Position numbers and translations under genes: made by a program | In this document: piece by piece, positions 1-9,256 of the stretch | Layout: each line of letters opens with the position of its first letter | How positions within the stretch are numbered: position 1 is the stretch's first letter | Notes under the pieces: model-generated | The model's input: the letters and a program-made list of their open reading frames with translations, nothing else | Told to the model about the DNA's origin: nothing | The model's database searches: none | Origin: Candidatus Bipolaricaulis anaerobius | GTDB lineage: Bacteria; Bipolaricaulota; Bipolaricaulia; Bipolaricaulales; Bipolaricaulaceae | Direction of reading: 5' to 3' | Length of the DNA: 64,000 nt | Assembly (NCBI RefSeq): GCF_900465355.1 | Contig: NZ_LS483254.1 | Span: forward strand, 868,001 to 932,000

Positions 1-1
1 T

Positions 2-1168
2 GGGGGGGTGGCCGGGTTCACCGCGGCCCGCACGGTGCGGTCCCTCGAGCCGGGGGCGGAGATCACGGTCGTCGAGGCCGAACCGGCCCCGTACTACCTG
101 CGCCCTGGGTTGATCGAGGTCCTCGCCGGGCGGAAGACCCTTGCGGAGATCACCCCGTTCCCGCGGGCGTGGTTCGAGCACCGACGGATCGCCTTCCGGT
201 CGGGGGTTGCCGCGGTCCGCCTCGACCCGAGGCCGCACCGGCTGCGCCTCTCCTCGGGCGAAGAGCTCGCCTACGATCGGCTCCTCCTCGCCTGTGGGGC
301 GGAGGCGGTTCAGCCGGAGGTGCCGGGCGTGCACCTTGCGGGCGTGTTCACCCTCCGCTCGGCAGCGGACGCGGAGCGGATCCGGACGAGGGCCGAGGCG
401 GTCGCGGCCGCAGCCGTCATCGGGGGCGGGTGGCTGGGGATCGAAGTCGCCCGCGCCCTGCACGACCTCGGCCTCGCGGTGACGCTCCTCGAGCGAGGGG
501 CGTGGCTCCTCAACCGGCAGCTCGACGAGGGCGCGGCTCGTATCCTGACGGGGATCCTCGCCGACCAGGGGATTGAGGTCCGCGTCCGGGCGGCGTGCGC
601 AGCGGTGCTGGGGACGACGGAGGTGACCGGGGTTCTCCTCGCGGACGGGAGTGAGATCCGTGCCGGGCTCGTGGTCGCCGCGGCCGGGGTTCGACCTCGG
701 ATCGCGCTCGCGGCCGAAGCGGGGCTGGCCACCGGCCGGGGGGTGATCGTGGACGATCACCTCTCTACGTCGGACCCCGACGTTTTCGCCGCGGGCGATG
801 TCGCGGAATGGCGAGGCCACGTATACGGGATCGTCCCTGCCGCGCGGGACCAGGGCGAGGTCGCGGCGCGGAACATGGTCCAGCCGCGCTCGGTTCAGTA
901 CCCGGGAACCCCCCCCTCGAACAAGCTCAAGGTGGCCGGGGTGGACCTCCTCTGCCTGGGCAATACCCAGCCCCAGGGCGGGGCGCTCCGCGAGATGCGT
1001 CACGCCGATCCGGTGGCCGGGCGGTACGTGAAGTTCGTCCTCGGTGAGGATGGGGAGCTCGTCGGCGCGATCCTCCTCGGCGCCGCTGACCTCGCGAGGC
1101 CGGTGGAGGAACTCGCCCAGGCCGGGGTCCCCGCCGAGGACGATCTGAAGCTCCTCCTCGCGTCCTAG
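2..1168 (+). CDS. FAD-dependent NAD(P)H oxidoreductase, 5'-truncated by window edge
   Basis: Pyridine nucleotide-disulfide oxidoreductase of the rubredoxin-reductase/NirB type. The open frame runs to the window edge: the codons before the GTG at position 8 are Gly-Gly, so the text reads GGVAGFTAARTVR, which is the FAD dinucleotide-binding loop. GTG at 8 is therefore not the true start and the gene begins left of the window. The NAD(P) Rossmann loop AAVIGGGWLGIEVAR lies at about residues 135-150 of the visible protein. The second FAD motif TSDPDVFAAGDVAEW lies near residue 260. The C-terminal part (NKLKVAGVDLLCLG) resembles the small C-terminal domain of rubredoxin reductases and NirB. Electron donor and acceptor cannot be told from this part. 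No disulfide CxxxxC motif of glutathione-reductase type was seen. Confidence 0.85.
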   Translation, partial: GGVAGFTAARTVRSLEPGAEITVVEAEPAPYYLRPGLIEVLAGRKTLAEITPFPRAWFEHRRIAFRSGVAAVRLDPRPHRLRLSSGEELAYDRLLLACGAEAVQPEVPGVHLAGVFTLRSAADAERIRTRAEAVAAAAVIGGGWLGIEVARALHDLGLAVTLLERGAWLLNRQLDEGAARILTGILADQGIEVRVRAACAAVLGTTEVTGVLLADGSEIRAGLVVAAAGVRPRIALAAEAGLATGRGVIVDDHLSTSDPDVFAAGDVAEWRGHVYGIVPAARDQGEVAARNMVQPRSVQYPGTPPSNKLKVAGVDLLCLGNTQPQGGALREMRHADPVAGRYVKFVLGEDGELVGAILLGAADLARPVEELAQAGVPAEDDLKLLLAS

Positions 1169-1295
1169 CGCGGACCGACGGCCCGGCCCATCGGGGGGAC
1201 GCCCACCCGCGGCCTCCATGGATTCACCACAACCGTGAACGGAGCGCTCCACACGGGCCGGGCAACCTCGTACCCTGACCAAGGAAGGAGGCACG

Positions 1296-1709
1296 ATGAG
1301 GAAACAGACGAAGAGGGCAGCGGTGGGCCTGGTGGCCCTGGTAGCGGTAGCGATGGTGACGTTCGCGGTCTTCGCCCAGACCGATTCCGGAACCGCAGTC
1401 TCCGAGTCGAAGGGGTTGCTCGCGAGGGTGGCAGCGAACCTGGGGGTGAGCGTGGACGAGCTCGTGGCGGCGTTCACGACCACCCGCCTGGAGATGATTG
1501 ACGAGGCGCTGGCCGCCGGGGAGATCACCGCGGAGCAGGCCCAGGCGATGAAGGAGCGGATCGAGGCCCGTCAGGCGCTGCGCGACGTGCTCGCCGCGGC
1601 GATCGAGGACGGGACAATCACCCGCGATCAGCTGGCCCTCCTCCGCGGGCAGCCGGACCGGGGGCCCTGGAAGATGAGGGACCGGCGGATGGATCGGGAC
1701 TGCCGGTAG
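1296..1709 (+). CDS. small secreted helical protein with a tandem GxIT-type repeat
   Basis: A 137-residue protein with a basic N-terminus and hydrophobic core (residues 9-26, ending FAVFAQ), a good Sec signal peptide. The mature part is predicted helical. It carries two related units: LAAGEITAEQAQAMK and IEDGTITRDQLALLR. This acidic-turn IT-x-x-Q pattern is seen in small secreted DUF2680-like proteins. The tail is basic (KMRDRRMDRDCR) with one terminal cysteine. The ATG is preceded by a strong ribosome site (aaggaggcacg). It stands alone between the truncated oxidoreductase and the convergent glgP. Function unknown. Confidence 0.75.
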   Translation: MRKQTKRAAVGLVALVAVAMVTFAVFAQTDSGTAVSESKGLLARVAANLGVSVDELVAAFTTTRLEMIDEALAAGEITAEQAQAMKERIEARQALRDVLAAAIEDGTITRDQLALLRGQPDRGPWKMRDRRMDRDCR

Positions 1710-1732
1710 CGGAGGCGCGGGGACAGGGCCGA

Positions 1733-3850
1733 TCAGCCCCCCTGGTTGAGCGCGGCGCGGTAGAGCTCGCAGTACTCCCGCACCATCCGCCGCGTGGAGA
1801 AGCGAGGGGCGATGGTCCTGATCGCTTCCTTCATCACCCGCACGAACCGATGAGGGATCTCGTCGGGGCCACGGTCGTAGTAGAGCGGGACCACCTCCCG
1901 CTCCAGTAGCTGGTACAGGGCGTCGGCATCGGCGGCGGTGCGGTCGCCGGGGATTCCGTCCCCTCCGAACGCCCACCCGTTCGTCCCGGTGTACCCCTCG
2001 GGCCACCACCCATCGAGGATGGATAAGACGGGGACGCCGTTCACGGACGACTTCATCCCGCTCGTCCCGCTCGCCTCGAGCGGTGGGAGGGGGGTGTTGA
2101 GCCACACGTCCACCCCCGCCACGAGGTACTTGGCGAGGTGCTGGTCGTACTCCGCCACGAACGCGATCCGGCCGGCGAACCGGGGGTCGAGGGCCAGGCG
2201 GTACACCTGCTGGATGAGGCGCTTCCCCTCGAGATCAGCGGGGTGGGCCTTGCCGGAGAAAACGAGCTGCACGGGCCGGAGGGGATCGGCGAGGAGCCGC
2301 TGCAACCGGTCAAGGTCGTGGAGGATGAGGGTCGGCCGCTTGTATGCGGTGAACCGGCGGGCGAACCCGACGGTGAGGACGTGTGGATCGAGGAGGGTGC
2401 CGGCGGCGATGAGGCTCGCTGCGCTCGTCGTCCCACTCTGCCAGCGGCGGCGAGCCCGGGCGTCGATCTCCGCGATGAGCGCGTTCTTCCGCTCCTCGTG
2501 GACCCGCCACAGTTCCTCGTCCGGGATCCCCTCCACCCCCTCCCAGGCCGCGGGGTCGTCGGGCCGCTCCCGCCACGCCGGGCCGAGGTAACGATCGAAC
2601 AGGGCTTGGACCCGCAATGGCTCGCTCCACGTTGCGAGGTGGACTCCGTTCGTGATGGCGCGGATCGGCACGGCCGTGTCGTCCCACCGCACGCCTGACC
2701 ACATCCCGCTCGCCACCGCAGCATGACGTCGGCTGACGGCGTTCGTGGTATGGCTCAGGCGCATCGCGAACGCGGTCATGTTGAACCCCGCTCCGGGATC
2801 GGCCGGGTCAAGCCCGAGGGCGAGGACACCATCGCGGGGGATCCCGGACCGCTCGCAGTACGGCAGGAGGTACCTCTCGACCAGCGGGAACGGGAAGAGG
2901 TCGGTCCCCGCCCGGAGGGGGGTGTGCGTGGTGAACACCGTTGTCCCCCGCACCGTGGAAACGGCCTCCGACCAGCTCATCCCTCCGGCGGTGTGGGCCG
3001 CCAACCGTTCCAGAGAGGCGAACGCGGGATGCCCCTCGTTCAGGTGCACAGCCGCCGGGGTCTCCCCCAACGCGCGCAGGGCCTGCATCCCTCCGATTCC
3101 GAGCACGATCTCCTGGCGGAGCCGTTGCTCGATGTCCGCGGTGTACAGATCGTGGGAGATCGCCCGATCCCACGGCTGGTTCTGTGCAAGATCGGTGGTG
3201 AGGAGGTAGAGGGGGATCCGCCCGACCATCGTCCGCCATACCCCAATGTAGATTGGGGGATCGAAGAGGGGAACGGGGACGAGGAGCGCGTTCCCCTCCC
3301 GGTCGGCGGCGCGACGGAGCGGGTAGGCGGAGGTGTCGAAGGGCTCGCGGATCTCCTCCTGCCACCCATCGTCGCGGAGCCGCTGGCGGACGTAGCCGTG
3401 GGAGTAGATGAGCCCCACCCCGACCAGCGGGAGCCCGAGGTCGCTCGCCTCCTTGAGGGTATCCCCGGCGAGGATCCCCAGCCCGCCTGCGTAGACGGGG
3501 AGGGAGACGTGAACCCCGAACTCCGCGGAGAAGTAGGCCACCGACCCCGGCGATGCCTCGGGGTGGCCGGGGAACCCGCGCGGCGGGGTCCCGGTCTCGC
3601 GGCGAAACTGCTCCATCACCCGGTCGTAGAGGGCAAGGAATGCCGCATCGCCGGCGGCCCTCTCGAGCGCCTCCGGGGAGATCAGGCTCAGGATTCGCAC
3701 GGGGTTGTGCCCGCTCTCGCGGTACGCCTGGAGGTCGAGGGCCCGCCAGAGCTCCCTCGCCTCGGGGTGCCAGCTCCACCACAGGTTGTAGGCAAGATCG
3801 GCCAGGCCGCCGATGCGTGCCGGCAAGTTGGGGATTGGATCGTTCTCCAT
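1733..3850 (-). CDS. glgP: alpha-glucan (glycogen) phosphorylase, GT35
   Basis: Releases glucose-1-phosphate from alpha-1,4-glucans by phosphorolysis, in the cytoplasm. The 705-residue protein starts MENDPIPNLP and has the N-terminal NLWWSWHPEA region typical of the short archaeal/Thermus-type GlgP. The PLP-site signature EASGTSGMKSS is present, and substrate-loop text HLNEGHPAF and TTHTPLRAGTD match the family. The frame stays open upstream to a GTG at 3919, but the extra 23 residues do not look like family sequence, so ATG 3850 is preferred. A TACAAT hexamer ends 10 nt upstream and there is no Shine-Dalgarno. Divergent from glgB with about 100 bp between them. Confidence 0.93.
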   Translation of the reverse strand: MENDPIPNLPARIGGLADLAYNLWWSWHPEARELWRALDLQAYRESGHNPVRILSLISPEALERAAGDAAFLALYDRVMEQFRRETGTPPRGFPGHPEASPGSVAYFSAEFGVHVSLPVYAGGLGILAGDTLKEASDLGLPLVGVGLIYSHGYVRQRLRDDGWQEEIREPFDTSAYPLRRAADREGNALLVPVPLFDPPIYIGVWRTMVGRIPLYLLTTDLAQNQPWDRAISHDLYTADIEQRLRQEIVLGIGGMQALRALGETPAAVHLNEGHPAFASLERLAAHTAGGMSWSEAVSTVRGTTVFTTHTPLRAGTDLFPFPLVERYLLPYCERSGIPRDGVLALGLDPADPGAGFNMTAFAMRLSHTTNAVSRRHAAVASGMWSGVRWDDTAVPIRAITNGVHLATWSEPLRVQALFDRYLGPAWRERPDDPAAWEGVEGIPDEELWRVHEERKNALIAEIDARARRRWQSGTTSAASLIAAGTLLDPHVLTVGFARRFTAYKRPTLILHDLDRLQRLLADPLRPVQLVFSGKAHPADLEGKRLIQQVYRLALDPRFAGRIAFVAEYDQHLAKYLVAGVDVWLNTPLPPLEASGTSGMKSSVNGVPVLSILDGWWPEGYTGTNGWAFGGDGIPGDRTAADADALYQLLEREVVPLYYDRGPDEIPHRFVRVMKEAIRTIAPRFSTRRMVREYCELYRAALNQGG

Positions 3851-3898
3851 CTTGAGCTGGATTGTAGCCCCGCCCGCACGAGACCCCCACACCGAGAG

Positions 3899-3927
3899 TT
3901 GTGTTTGTGGGAACTGCACCCTATCAT
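3899..3927 (+). promoter_or_regulatory. candidate glgB promoter
   Basis: TTGTGT (3899-3904), 17-bp spacer, TATCAT (3922-3927). It ends 24 nt before the preferred glgB ATG. The -10 matches consensus at 5 of 6 positions, the -35 at only 3 of 6. Confidence 0.5.
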
Positions 3928-3951
3928 GACGGACCGACGGGAGAACGGACG

Positions 3952-5883
3952 ATGGGGGATCGCGAGGTGCGCATCGTGGACGGGGAGCCGACCTTGCTCA
4001 CAGAGCAAGACCTGTGGCTGTTCGCCGAGGGGACCCACACCCGGCTGTACGAGGTCCTTGGCGCCCACCCAATCACCGTCGAGGGGAAGGCGGGGACCCT
4101 GTTCGCGGTGTGGGCCCCCGATGCGGAGGCAGTGTCCGTGGTCGGCGACTTCAACCGGTGGGACCCGGAGCGCCACCGGATGCGACCCCACCGACAGTCA
4201 GGGATCTGGGAGTGCTTCGTCCCCGGTGTTGGCCCGGGCGCCCTCTACAAGTACCACCTCACCTCACGCCATGGCCCGCGCCTCCTCAAGGCCGATCCGT
4301 TCGCGTTCCATTCCGAGGTCCCCCCCCGATCAGCGTCGGTGGTGTGGGATCTCGCTTACCGGTGGGGGGACTCCGCCTGGCTCCAGGTGCGGGGCGAGCG
4401 CAATGCCCTGGGCGCCCCGATCTCCATCTACGAGCTCCATCTCGGCTCCTGGCAGCGCACCGAGGATGGGCGCTACCTCACGTACCGCGAGCTCGCACCG
4501 CGGCTGGCGGCCTACCTCGAGGAGCTCGGGTTCACCCACGTCGAGTTCCTCCCCGTGATGGAGCACCCGTTCTATGGGTCGTGGGGGTACCAGATCACGG
4601 GCTACTTCGCCCCCACCTCGCGCTACGGGACGCCCCAGGACTTCATGTACCTCGTCGATTACCTTCATCAGAAGGGGATCGGGGTGATCCTCGATTGGGT
4701 CCCGTCCCACTTCGCCACGGATGGCCATGGGCTCGGGCAGTTCGATGGATCACACCTCTACGAGCACGCCGACCCCCGCCGCGGGATCCATCCCGACTGG
4801 GGAAGCTTCACCTTCAACTACAACCGGCACGAGGTGCGGAGTTTCCTCCTCTCCAGCGCCCTGTTTTGGCTCGAACAGTACCACGCGGATGGGCTACGGC
4901 TGGATGCGGTCGCCTCGATGCTCTACCTCGACTACTCCCGCGCGACGGGGGAGTGGATCCCCAACGAGCAAGGGGGACGGGAGGACCTCGCCGCAATCGC
5001 GTTCCTGCGCAAGCTGAACGAGGAGGTGTACCGCCAGTTCCCTGACGTGCAGACGATCGCCGAGGAATCCACCGCCTGGCCGATGGTGTCCCGTCCCACC
5101 TCGCTCGGGGGGCTCGGGTTCGGGCTGAAGTGGGACATGGGGTGGATGCACGACACGCTCCACTACATGGCCAAGGACCCCATCCACCGCAAGCACCACC
5201 ACGACAAGCTCACGTTCCGCATGCTCTACGCCGCCCATGAGAACTTCGTCCTCCCCCTCTCCCACGACGAAGTGGTCCACGGGAAGGGGTCGCTCCTCGG
5301 GAAGATGCCGGGGGACGAGTGGCAGAAGTTCGCGAACCTCAGGCTCCTGTTGGGCTACATGTACGCCAGCGCAGGCAAGAAGCTCCTCTTCATGGGGGGG
5401 GAGATCGGGTCGTGGCGGGAGTGGGACCATGAACGGGCGGTCGAGTGGGCCCTCCTCGACCACGCCCCCCATCGCGGCGTCCAGCGCTGGGTGGCGGACC
5501 TGAACCGACTCTATCGGACGGAGCCCGCGTTGCACACGCGGGATTGCGGGGACCTTGGGTTTCAGTGGGTGGAGGCGAACGACGCTTCCTCGAGCGTGGT
5601 CGCGTTCCTGCGGTGGGGGCGCGAAGGCCGCGACGTAGTCCTCGTGGTGGGGAACTTCACGCCGGTGGTGCGCTCCGGCTACCGCGTCGGGGTCCCGTAC
5701 CCGGGCCGGTGGGTGGAGCTCCTCAACGGGGACGCGACGAGCTACGGCGGAAGCGGGCAGGGGAACTTGGGTGGGCTGGACGCGGAGCCGATCCCCAGCC
5801 ACGGGTTCCCGCACTCGCTTCCGTTGACGCTCCCCCCGCTGGCGACGCTCTTCTTGAAACCGGGTCCCGCGCAGTCTCCCTAG
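3952..5883 (+). CDS. glgB: 1,4-alpha-glucan branching enzyme, GH13
   Basis: Introduces alpha-1,6 branches into glycogen. 643 residues from ATG 3952 (an upstream in-frame start at 3901 would overlap the promoter). An N-terminal CBM48 domain is followed by a GH13 barrel. Visible GH13 motifs: [10 protein letters not shown] with nucleophile Asp at about residue 318, QTIAEEST with the acid/base Glu at about 371, and [15 protein letters not shown] around the third catalytic Asp. The C-terminal all-beta domain is present and the length is normal for GlgB. Divergently paired with glgP, so synthesis and breakdown of the polymer are encoded together. No ADP-glucose pyrophosphorylase or glycogen synthase is in the window. 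Confidence 0.95.
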   Translation: MGDREVRIVDGEPTLLTEQDLWLFAEGTHTRLYEVLGAHPITVEGKAGTLFAVWAPDAEAVSVVGDFNRWDPERHRMRPHRQSGIWECFVPGVGPGALYKYHLTSRHGPRLLKADPFAFHSEVPPRSASVVWDLAYRWGDSAWLQVRGERNALGAPISIYELHLGSWQRTEDGRYLTYRELAPRLAAYLEELGFTHVEFLPVMEHPFYGSWGYQITGYFAPTSRYGTPQDFMYLVDYLHQKGIGVILDWVPSHFATDGHGLGQFDGSHLYEHADPRRGIHPDWGSFTFNYNRHEVRSFLLSSALFWLEQYHADGLRLDAVASMLYLDYSRATGEWIPNEQGGREDLAAIAFLRKLNEEVYRQFPDVQTIAEESTAWPMVSRPTSLGGLGFGLKWDMGWMHDTLHYMAKDPIHRKHHHDKLTFRMLYAAHENFVLPLSHDEVVHGKGSLLGKMPGDEWQKFANLRLLLGYMYASAGKKLLFMGGEIGSWREWDHERAVEWALLDHAPHRGVQRWVADLNRLYRTEPALHTRDCGDLGFQWVEANDASSSVVAFLRWGREGRDVVLVVGNFTPVVRSGYRVGVPYPGRWVELLNGDATSYGGSGQGNLGGLDAEPIPSHGFPHSLPLTLPPLATLFLKPGPAQSP

Positions 5884-5898
5884 GGGTACGGGAGCGCG

Positions 5899-8253
5899 TC
5901 ACGCCCCTGTCTCCTCTCCCTCCGGGATGAGCCCGATCCGGCGCACCGCCCCGCGCAGGTTCTTGGCCAGCCGCTTGTACTGCTCCTCCAGGTCCGGGGT
6001 CACCGAGCGCGGCGTTTTCGCGAGCGCCTGCTCGAAGTGGAGCATCGTGACCTCGCGCGCGGTGAGGGCCTCGCGCAGGGCGATCCGACCCGCCTTGCGG
6101 CACACTTCGGCGATGTCGGCCCCCGTGTAGCCGGCGGTGGCCGCGGCGAGCTTCTCCAGGTCCACGTCGGGGCCGAGCGGCATTGTCCGCGTGTGGATGC
6201 GGAAGATCGCGAGCCGCGCTCCCTGATCGGGGACGGGGACGTAGATGAGCTCGTCGAACCTCCCGGGGCGGAGCAGGGCGGGGTCCACGAGGTCAGGTCG
6301 GTTCGTGGCCCCGATCACCACCACCCCCCGCAGCTCCTCCAACCCGTCCATCTCAGCGAGCATCTGGTTCACGATCCGCTCCGTGGCGTGGGGCTCGCCG
6401 AGGGCGGACCCCCGGCGGGGGACGAGGGCATCCAGCTCGTCGAGGAACACCACCGCCGGCGCGACCTGCCGGGCGCGGCGGAACACCTCGGCGATCCTCT
6501 GCTCGCTCTCCCCATACCACTTGGAGAGGAGCTCGGAGCCCTTGGCGGTGATGAAGTTGGCCTGGGACTCGCTGGCCACCGCCTTGGCGAGGATCGTCTT
6601 CCCCGTCCCCGGCGGACCATAGAGGAGGATCCCCTTCGGCGGCGTGATCCCCAGCCGCCGGAACGCCTCGGGGGTGGTGAGGGGGAGCTCCACCGCCTCC
6701 CGCAGGAGCTGCTGGACCTCCTCCAGCCCCCCGATGTCGGCCCACGTCACGGTCGGTACCTCCACCATCACCTCCCGCATCGCCGAGGGGCGAACCTCCT
6801 TCAGGGCACGATCGAAATCCTCCCACCGCACCACGAGCTCGTCGGCCACCTCGGGGGGGATCCCCGCCTCGTCGAGGTTGATCTTGGGAAGGAGCTTCCT
6901 CAACACGTTCATCGCGGCCTCGCGAGCGAGCGCCGCGATGTCGGAACCGACGAACCCATGGGTGAGGCCGGCGAGCCTGTCCAGATCCACATCGGGAGCG
7001 AGGGGCATCCCCCGCGTGTGGACCATCAGAATCTCCTTGCGGCCGTCCCGATCCGGGACCCGGACCTCGATCTCGCGGTCAAACCTCCCCGGGCGGCGCA
7101 GGGCAGGGTCGATCGCCTCCACGCGGTTCGTGGCCGCGATCACAATCACGTTCCGCCGCTGCCGGAGCCCATCCATGAGGGTGAGGAGCTGGGCCACCAC
7201 CCGCCGCTCGACCTCGCCCGTCACCTCGGCTCGTCGCGGGGCAATCGAGTCCAGTTCATCAATGAAGATGATCGCGGGGGCGTTCTTCTCCGCCTGCTCG
7301 AAGATCTCTCGCAGCCGCCCCTCCGACTCCCCGTAGAAGCGGGACATGATCTCGGGCCCGGAGATGGCGATGAAGTGGGCATCGGTCTCCGTGGCCACCG
7401 CCTTGGCGAGCAGCGTCTTCCCCGTCCCCGGCGGGCCGTGGAGGAGGACCCCCCGCGGCGGCTCGATCCCCAGGCGATCGAACAGCTCAGGCTTCTTGAG
7501 GGGGAGCTCCACCATCTCCCGGATCTTCTGGATCACGTCGCGCAGGCCGCCGATGTCCTCATAGGCCACCTCCGGGACGTCCCGGCCGCGCTCCGCCACC
7601 TCGACGTGCTCGGGGAGAAGCTCGATCCCCGTGTCGGGGGTGATGCGGACGAGGCCGCCAGGCTGGGTGCTGACCACCTTGAGGTGGATCTCCCCCAGGC
7701 CGAAGGCCGGCCCCATCTGCTGCGTGAACTCCCGGAAGATGCGCTCGAACAGGAGGTCGCCCCCGAACGGGCTCCCCTCAGGCCGGGCCGCGGTGGACAC
7801 GACATCCCCCGTGCGCACGACGCGGCCGACGAGGACGGCCCGCAGGCTGTCCGGGGGAGCCACGAGGTGAAGCCCCTTCCGCGCTGGGGCGAGGGTCACC
7901 TGGGTGGCGGGTTTCCACTTCGCTTTCCGTATCTGCACCGTCTCCCCCACGCCGACGCCCGCGTTGGCCCGGATGAGGCCATCGATGCGCACGATGTCGA
8001 GCCCGGCATCGGCCTGGTAAGCGACGGCGGCGATGGCCCCCGTGACGCGGGCCCCTTCGAGCTCGATCGGCTCGCCCGGCGAGATCCCGAGTGCCGCGAT
8101 GTGTTCGGCGGTGAGGCGGGCGATCCCCCGTCCCACATCCGGCTGGTGGGCCTCGGCCACCTTCAGTTTCAGTTCAACCTGTTCTTCCTTCGGTGTCATC
8201 GGTATCCGTGGTTCACCCGACGAATGGTAGCGTGGCGCCGCCGGCTCGACCAT
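5899..8253 (-). CDS. Cdc48/VAT-type double AAA+ ATPase
   Basis: Protein-unfolding ATPase, presumably a cytoplasmic hexamer. 784 residues: an N-terminal substrate domain (to about 200), AAA D1 with Walker A GPPGTGKT ending near Lys279, and AAA D2 with a second GPPGTGKT ending near Lys552. Both rings keep Walker B (FIDELDS, FLDELDA), so both should hydrolyse ATP. Length and the N-D1-D2 order match archaeal VAT; bacterial members are scattered. Two starts are possible. ATG 8253 lies 7 nt after a TATAGC hexamer, the leaderless geometry. ATG 8199 gives a more usual N-terminus ([10 protein letters not shown]) but has no Shine-Dalgarno. Divergent from thpR through a shared -10 region. Confidence 0.9.
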   Translation of the reverse strand: MVEPAAPRYHSSGEPRIPMTPKEEQVELKLKVAEAHQPDVGRGIARLTAEHIAALGISPGEPIELEGARVTGAIAAVAYQADAGLDIVRIDGLIRANAGVGVGETVQIRKAKWKPATQVTLAPARKGLHLVAPPDSLRAVLVGRVVRTGDVVSTAARPEGSPFGGDLLFERIFREFTQQMGPAFGLGEIHLKVVSTQPGGLVRITPDTGIELLPEHVEVAERGRDVPEVAYEDIGGLRDVIQKIREMVELPLKKPELFDRLGIEPPRGVLLHGPPGTGKTLLAKAVATETDAHFIAISGPEIMSRFYGESEGRLREIFEQAEKNAPAIIFIDELDSIAPRRAEVTGEVERRVVAQLLTLMDGLRQRRNVIVIAATNRVEAIDPALRRPGRFDREIEVRVPDRDGRKEILMVHTRGMPLAPDVDLDRLAGLTHGFVGSDIAALAREAAMNVLRKLLPKINLDEAGIPPEVADELVVRWEDFDRALKEVRPSAMREVMVEVPTVTWADIGGLEEVQQLLREAVELPLTTPEAFRRLGITPPKGILLYGPPGTGKTILAKAVASESQANFITAKGSELLSKWYGESEQRIAEVFRRARQVAPAVVFLDELDALVPRRGSALGEPHATERIVNQMLAEMDGLEELRGVVVIGATNRPDLVDPALLRPGRFDELIYVPVPDQGARLAIFRIHTRTMPLGPDVDLEKLAAATAGYTGADIAEVCRKAGRIALREALTAREVTMLHFEQALAKTPRSVTPDLEEQYKRLAKNLRGAVRRIGLIPEGEETGA

Positions 8254-8260
8254 AGGGATG

Positions 8261-8268
8261 GCTATAAT
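8261..8268. promoter_or_regulatory. shared -10 region for thpR (+) and cdc48 (-)
   Basis: On the plus strand TATAAT (8263-8268) ends 7 nt before the thpR GTG. On the minus strand TATAGC (8266-8261) ends 7 nt before the cdc48 ATG at 8253. Neither strand has a convincing -35 or a Shine-Dalgarno. Suggests overlapping divergent promoters giving leaderless mRNAs. Confidence 0.5.
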
Positions 8269-8275
8269 CGTCAGC

Positions 8276-8824
8276 GTGCGCCTGTTCTACTGCGTGGAAC
8301 TGGGAGATGATGTGCGGGCGGGCATCGCCCGGAGCGCCCGCTCGCTTCAGGCTAGGATCCGAGCCGGGACATGGGTTGCGCCGGAAAATCTCCACGTCAC
8401 GCTCCGGTTCCTGGGGGAAGTGGGGGAGGACCTCGTCCCACCCCTGGAGGAGCTCGGAGCGGAGGCTTCTTCCCAGCTTACGCCGTTCGAGCTACGCTTC
8501 GACCGGTTCGGGGCGTTCCCGAGCCCGTCCCGGGCCCGCGTGTTGTGGGCCGGGCCGACTGTGGACAGTGCCCCCTTCGCGGCCCTCGCCCACCGGATTG
8601 AGGAAGGGGTGCAGGCGCTCGGGTTCCCGCCGGAAAGGAGGCCGGCCCATCCCCACGTGACCCTGGCCCGGCTGCGGGTCCCGCAGGACCTCGCCCCCGC
8701 GCTCGCGGAGGCCCCTCCCCCTGATCTGCAAGCATGGGTGGACGATCTCACCTTGATGGCGTCTGAGCTCCGGCCCGAGGGCCCCCTCTACACCCCGCTC
8801 GCGCGGTGGTCCCTGGGGGGATGA
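8276..8824 (+). CDS. thpR: RNA 2',3'-cyclic phosphodiesterase / 2'-5' RNA ligase family
   Basis: 2H-phosphoesterase acting on RNA 2',3'-cyclic phosphate or 2'-5' linkages. Both HxT motifs are present: HVTLRFLG near residue 37 and HVTLARLR near residue 127. From GTG 8276 the protein begins [10 protein letters not shown], matching the usual family start (MRLFxAxxL), and is 182 residues, normal length. The in-frame ATG at 8258 would place the TATAAT box inside the gene, so GTG is preferred. First gene of a likely operon with archease and rtcB: its stop overlaps the archease start. The three together imply RNA end healing, sealing and ligase maturation. Confidence 0.9.
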   Translation: MRLFYCVELGDDVRAGIARSARSLQARIRAGTWVAPENLHVTLRFLGEVGEDLVPPLEELGAEASSQLTPFELRFDRFGAFPSPSRARVLWAGPTVDSAPFAALAHRIEEGVQALGFPPERRPAHPHVTLARLRVPQDLAPALAEAPPPDLQAWVDDLTLMASELRPEGPLYTPLARWSLGG

Positions 8825-9246
8825 TGCCGTACGAGATCCTCGACCACGAGGCCGATGCCGGGGTGCGGGGGATCGGGGCGACCCTCGACGAGGCGTTCGC
8901 CGAGGCGGCGCGGGGGATGTTCTCCCTGATGGCGGACCTCGCTCAGGTTCGCGCGGAGAGGGAGGTGGAGATCGAGGCCCACGGCGATACCCTGGAAGGG
9001 CTCCTCGTGGCGTGGCTGGGGGAGCTCCTGCGGGAGCGGGACGTGCGGGGCATGCTCTTCTCCCGGTTTGCGGTGTGCATCGTGGGGGAGGACAGCCGGT
9101 GGCACCTTGTCGGCCGGGCCTGGGGGGAGAGGATGGACCCCGGGCGGCACGAGTTGGGGGTCGAGGTGAAGGCAGCCACCTACGCCGGCGTGCGCGTCGC
9201 GAAGAGAGGGGATGCCTACATCGCCCAGTGCATCGTGGACCTGTAA
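8821..9246 (+). CDS. archease (RtcB activator)
   Basis: Archease helps RtcB become guanylylated and turn over. The 141-residue protein shows the family N-terminus YEILDHEADAGVRG, with the acidic metal-binding DHxAD-type motif, the middle LLVAWLGELL helix and the C-terminal VKAATYAGVRV motif (normally VKAxTYH). Note that the usual His after Tyr is Ala here. ATG 8821 overlaps the thpR stop (8822-8824); a second ATG follows at once at 8824. The gene sits directly before rtcB, the classic archease-rtcB pairing. Confidence 0.92.
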   Translation: MMPYEILDHEADAGVRGIGATLDEAFAEAARGMFSLMADLAQVRAEREVEIEAHGDTLEGLLVAWLGELLRERDVRGMLFSRFAVCIVGEDSRWHLVGRAWGERMDPGRHELGVEVKAATYAGVRVAKRGDAYIAQCIVDL

Positions 9247-9256
9247 AGGAGGGAAT

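Noticed and set aside
6037-8310. 757-codon open frame antisense to cdc48
   Set aside because: Low-complexity shadow of a strongly conserved gene; no ribosome site or domain.
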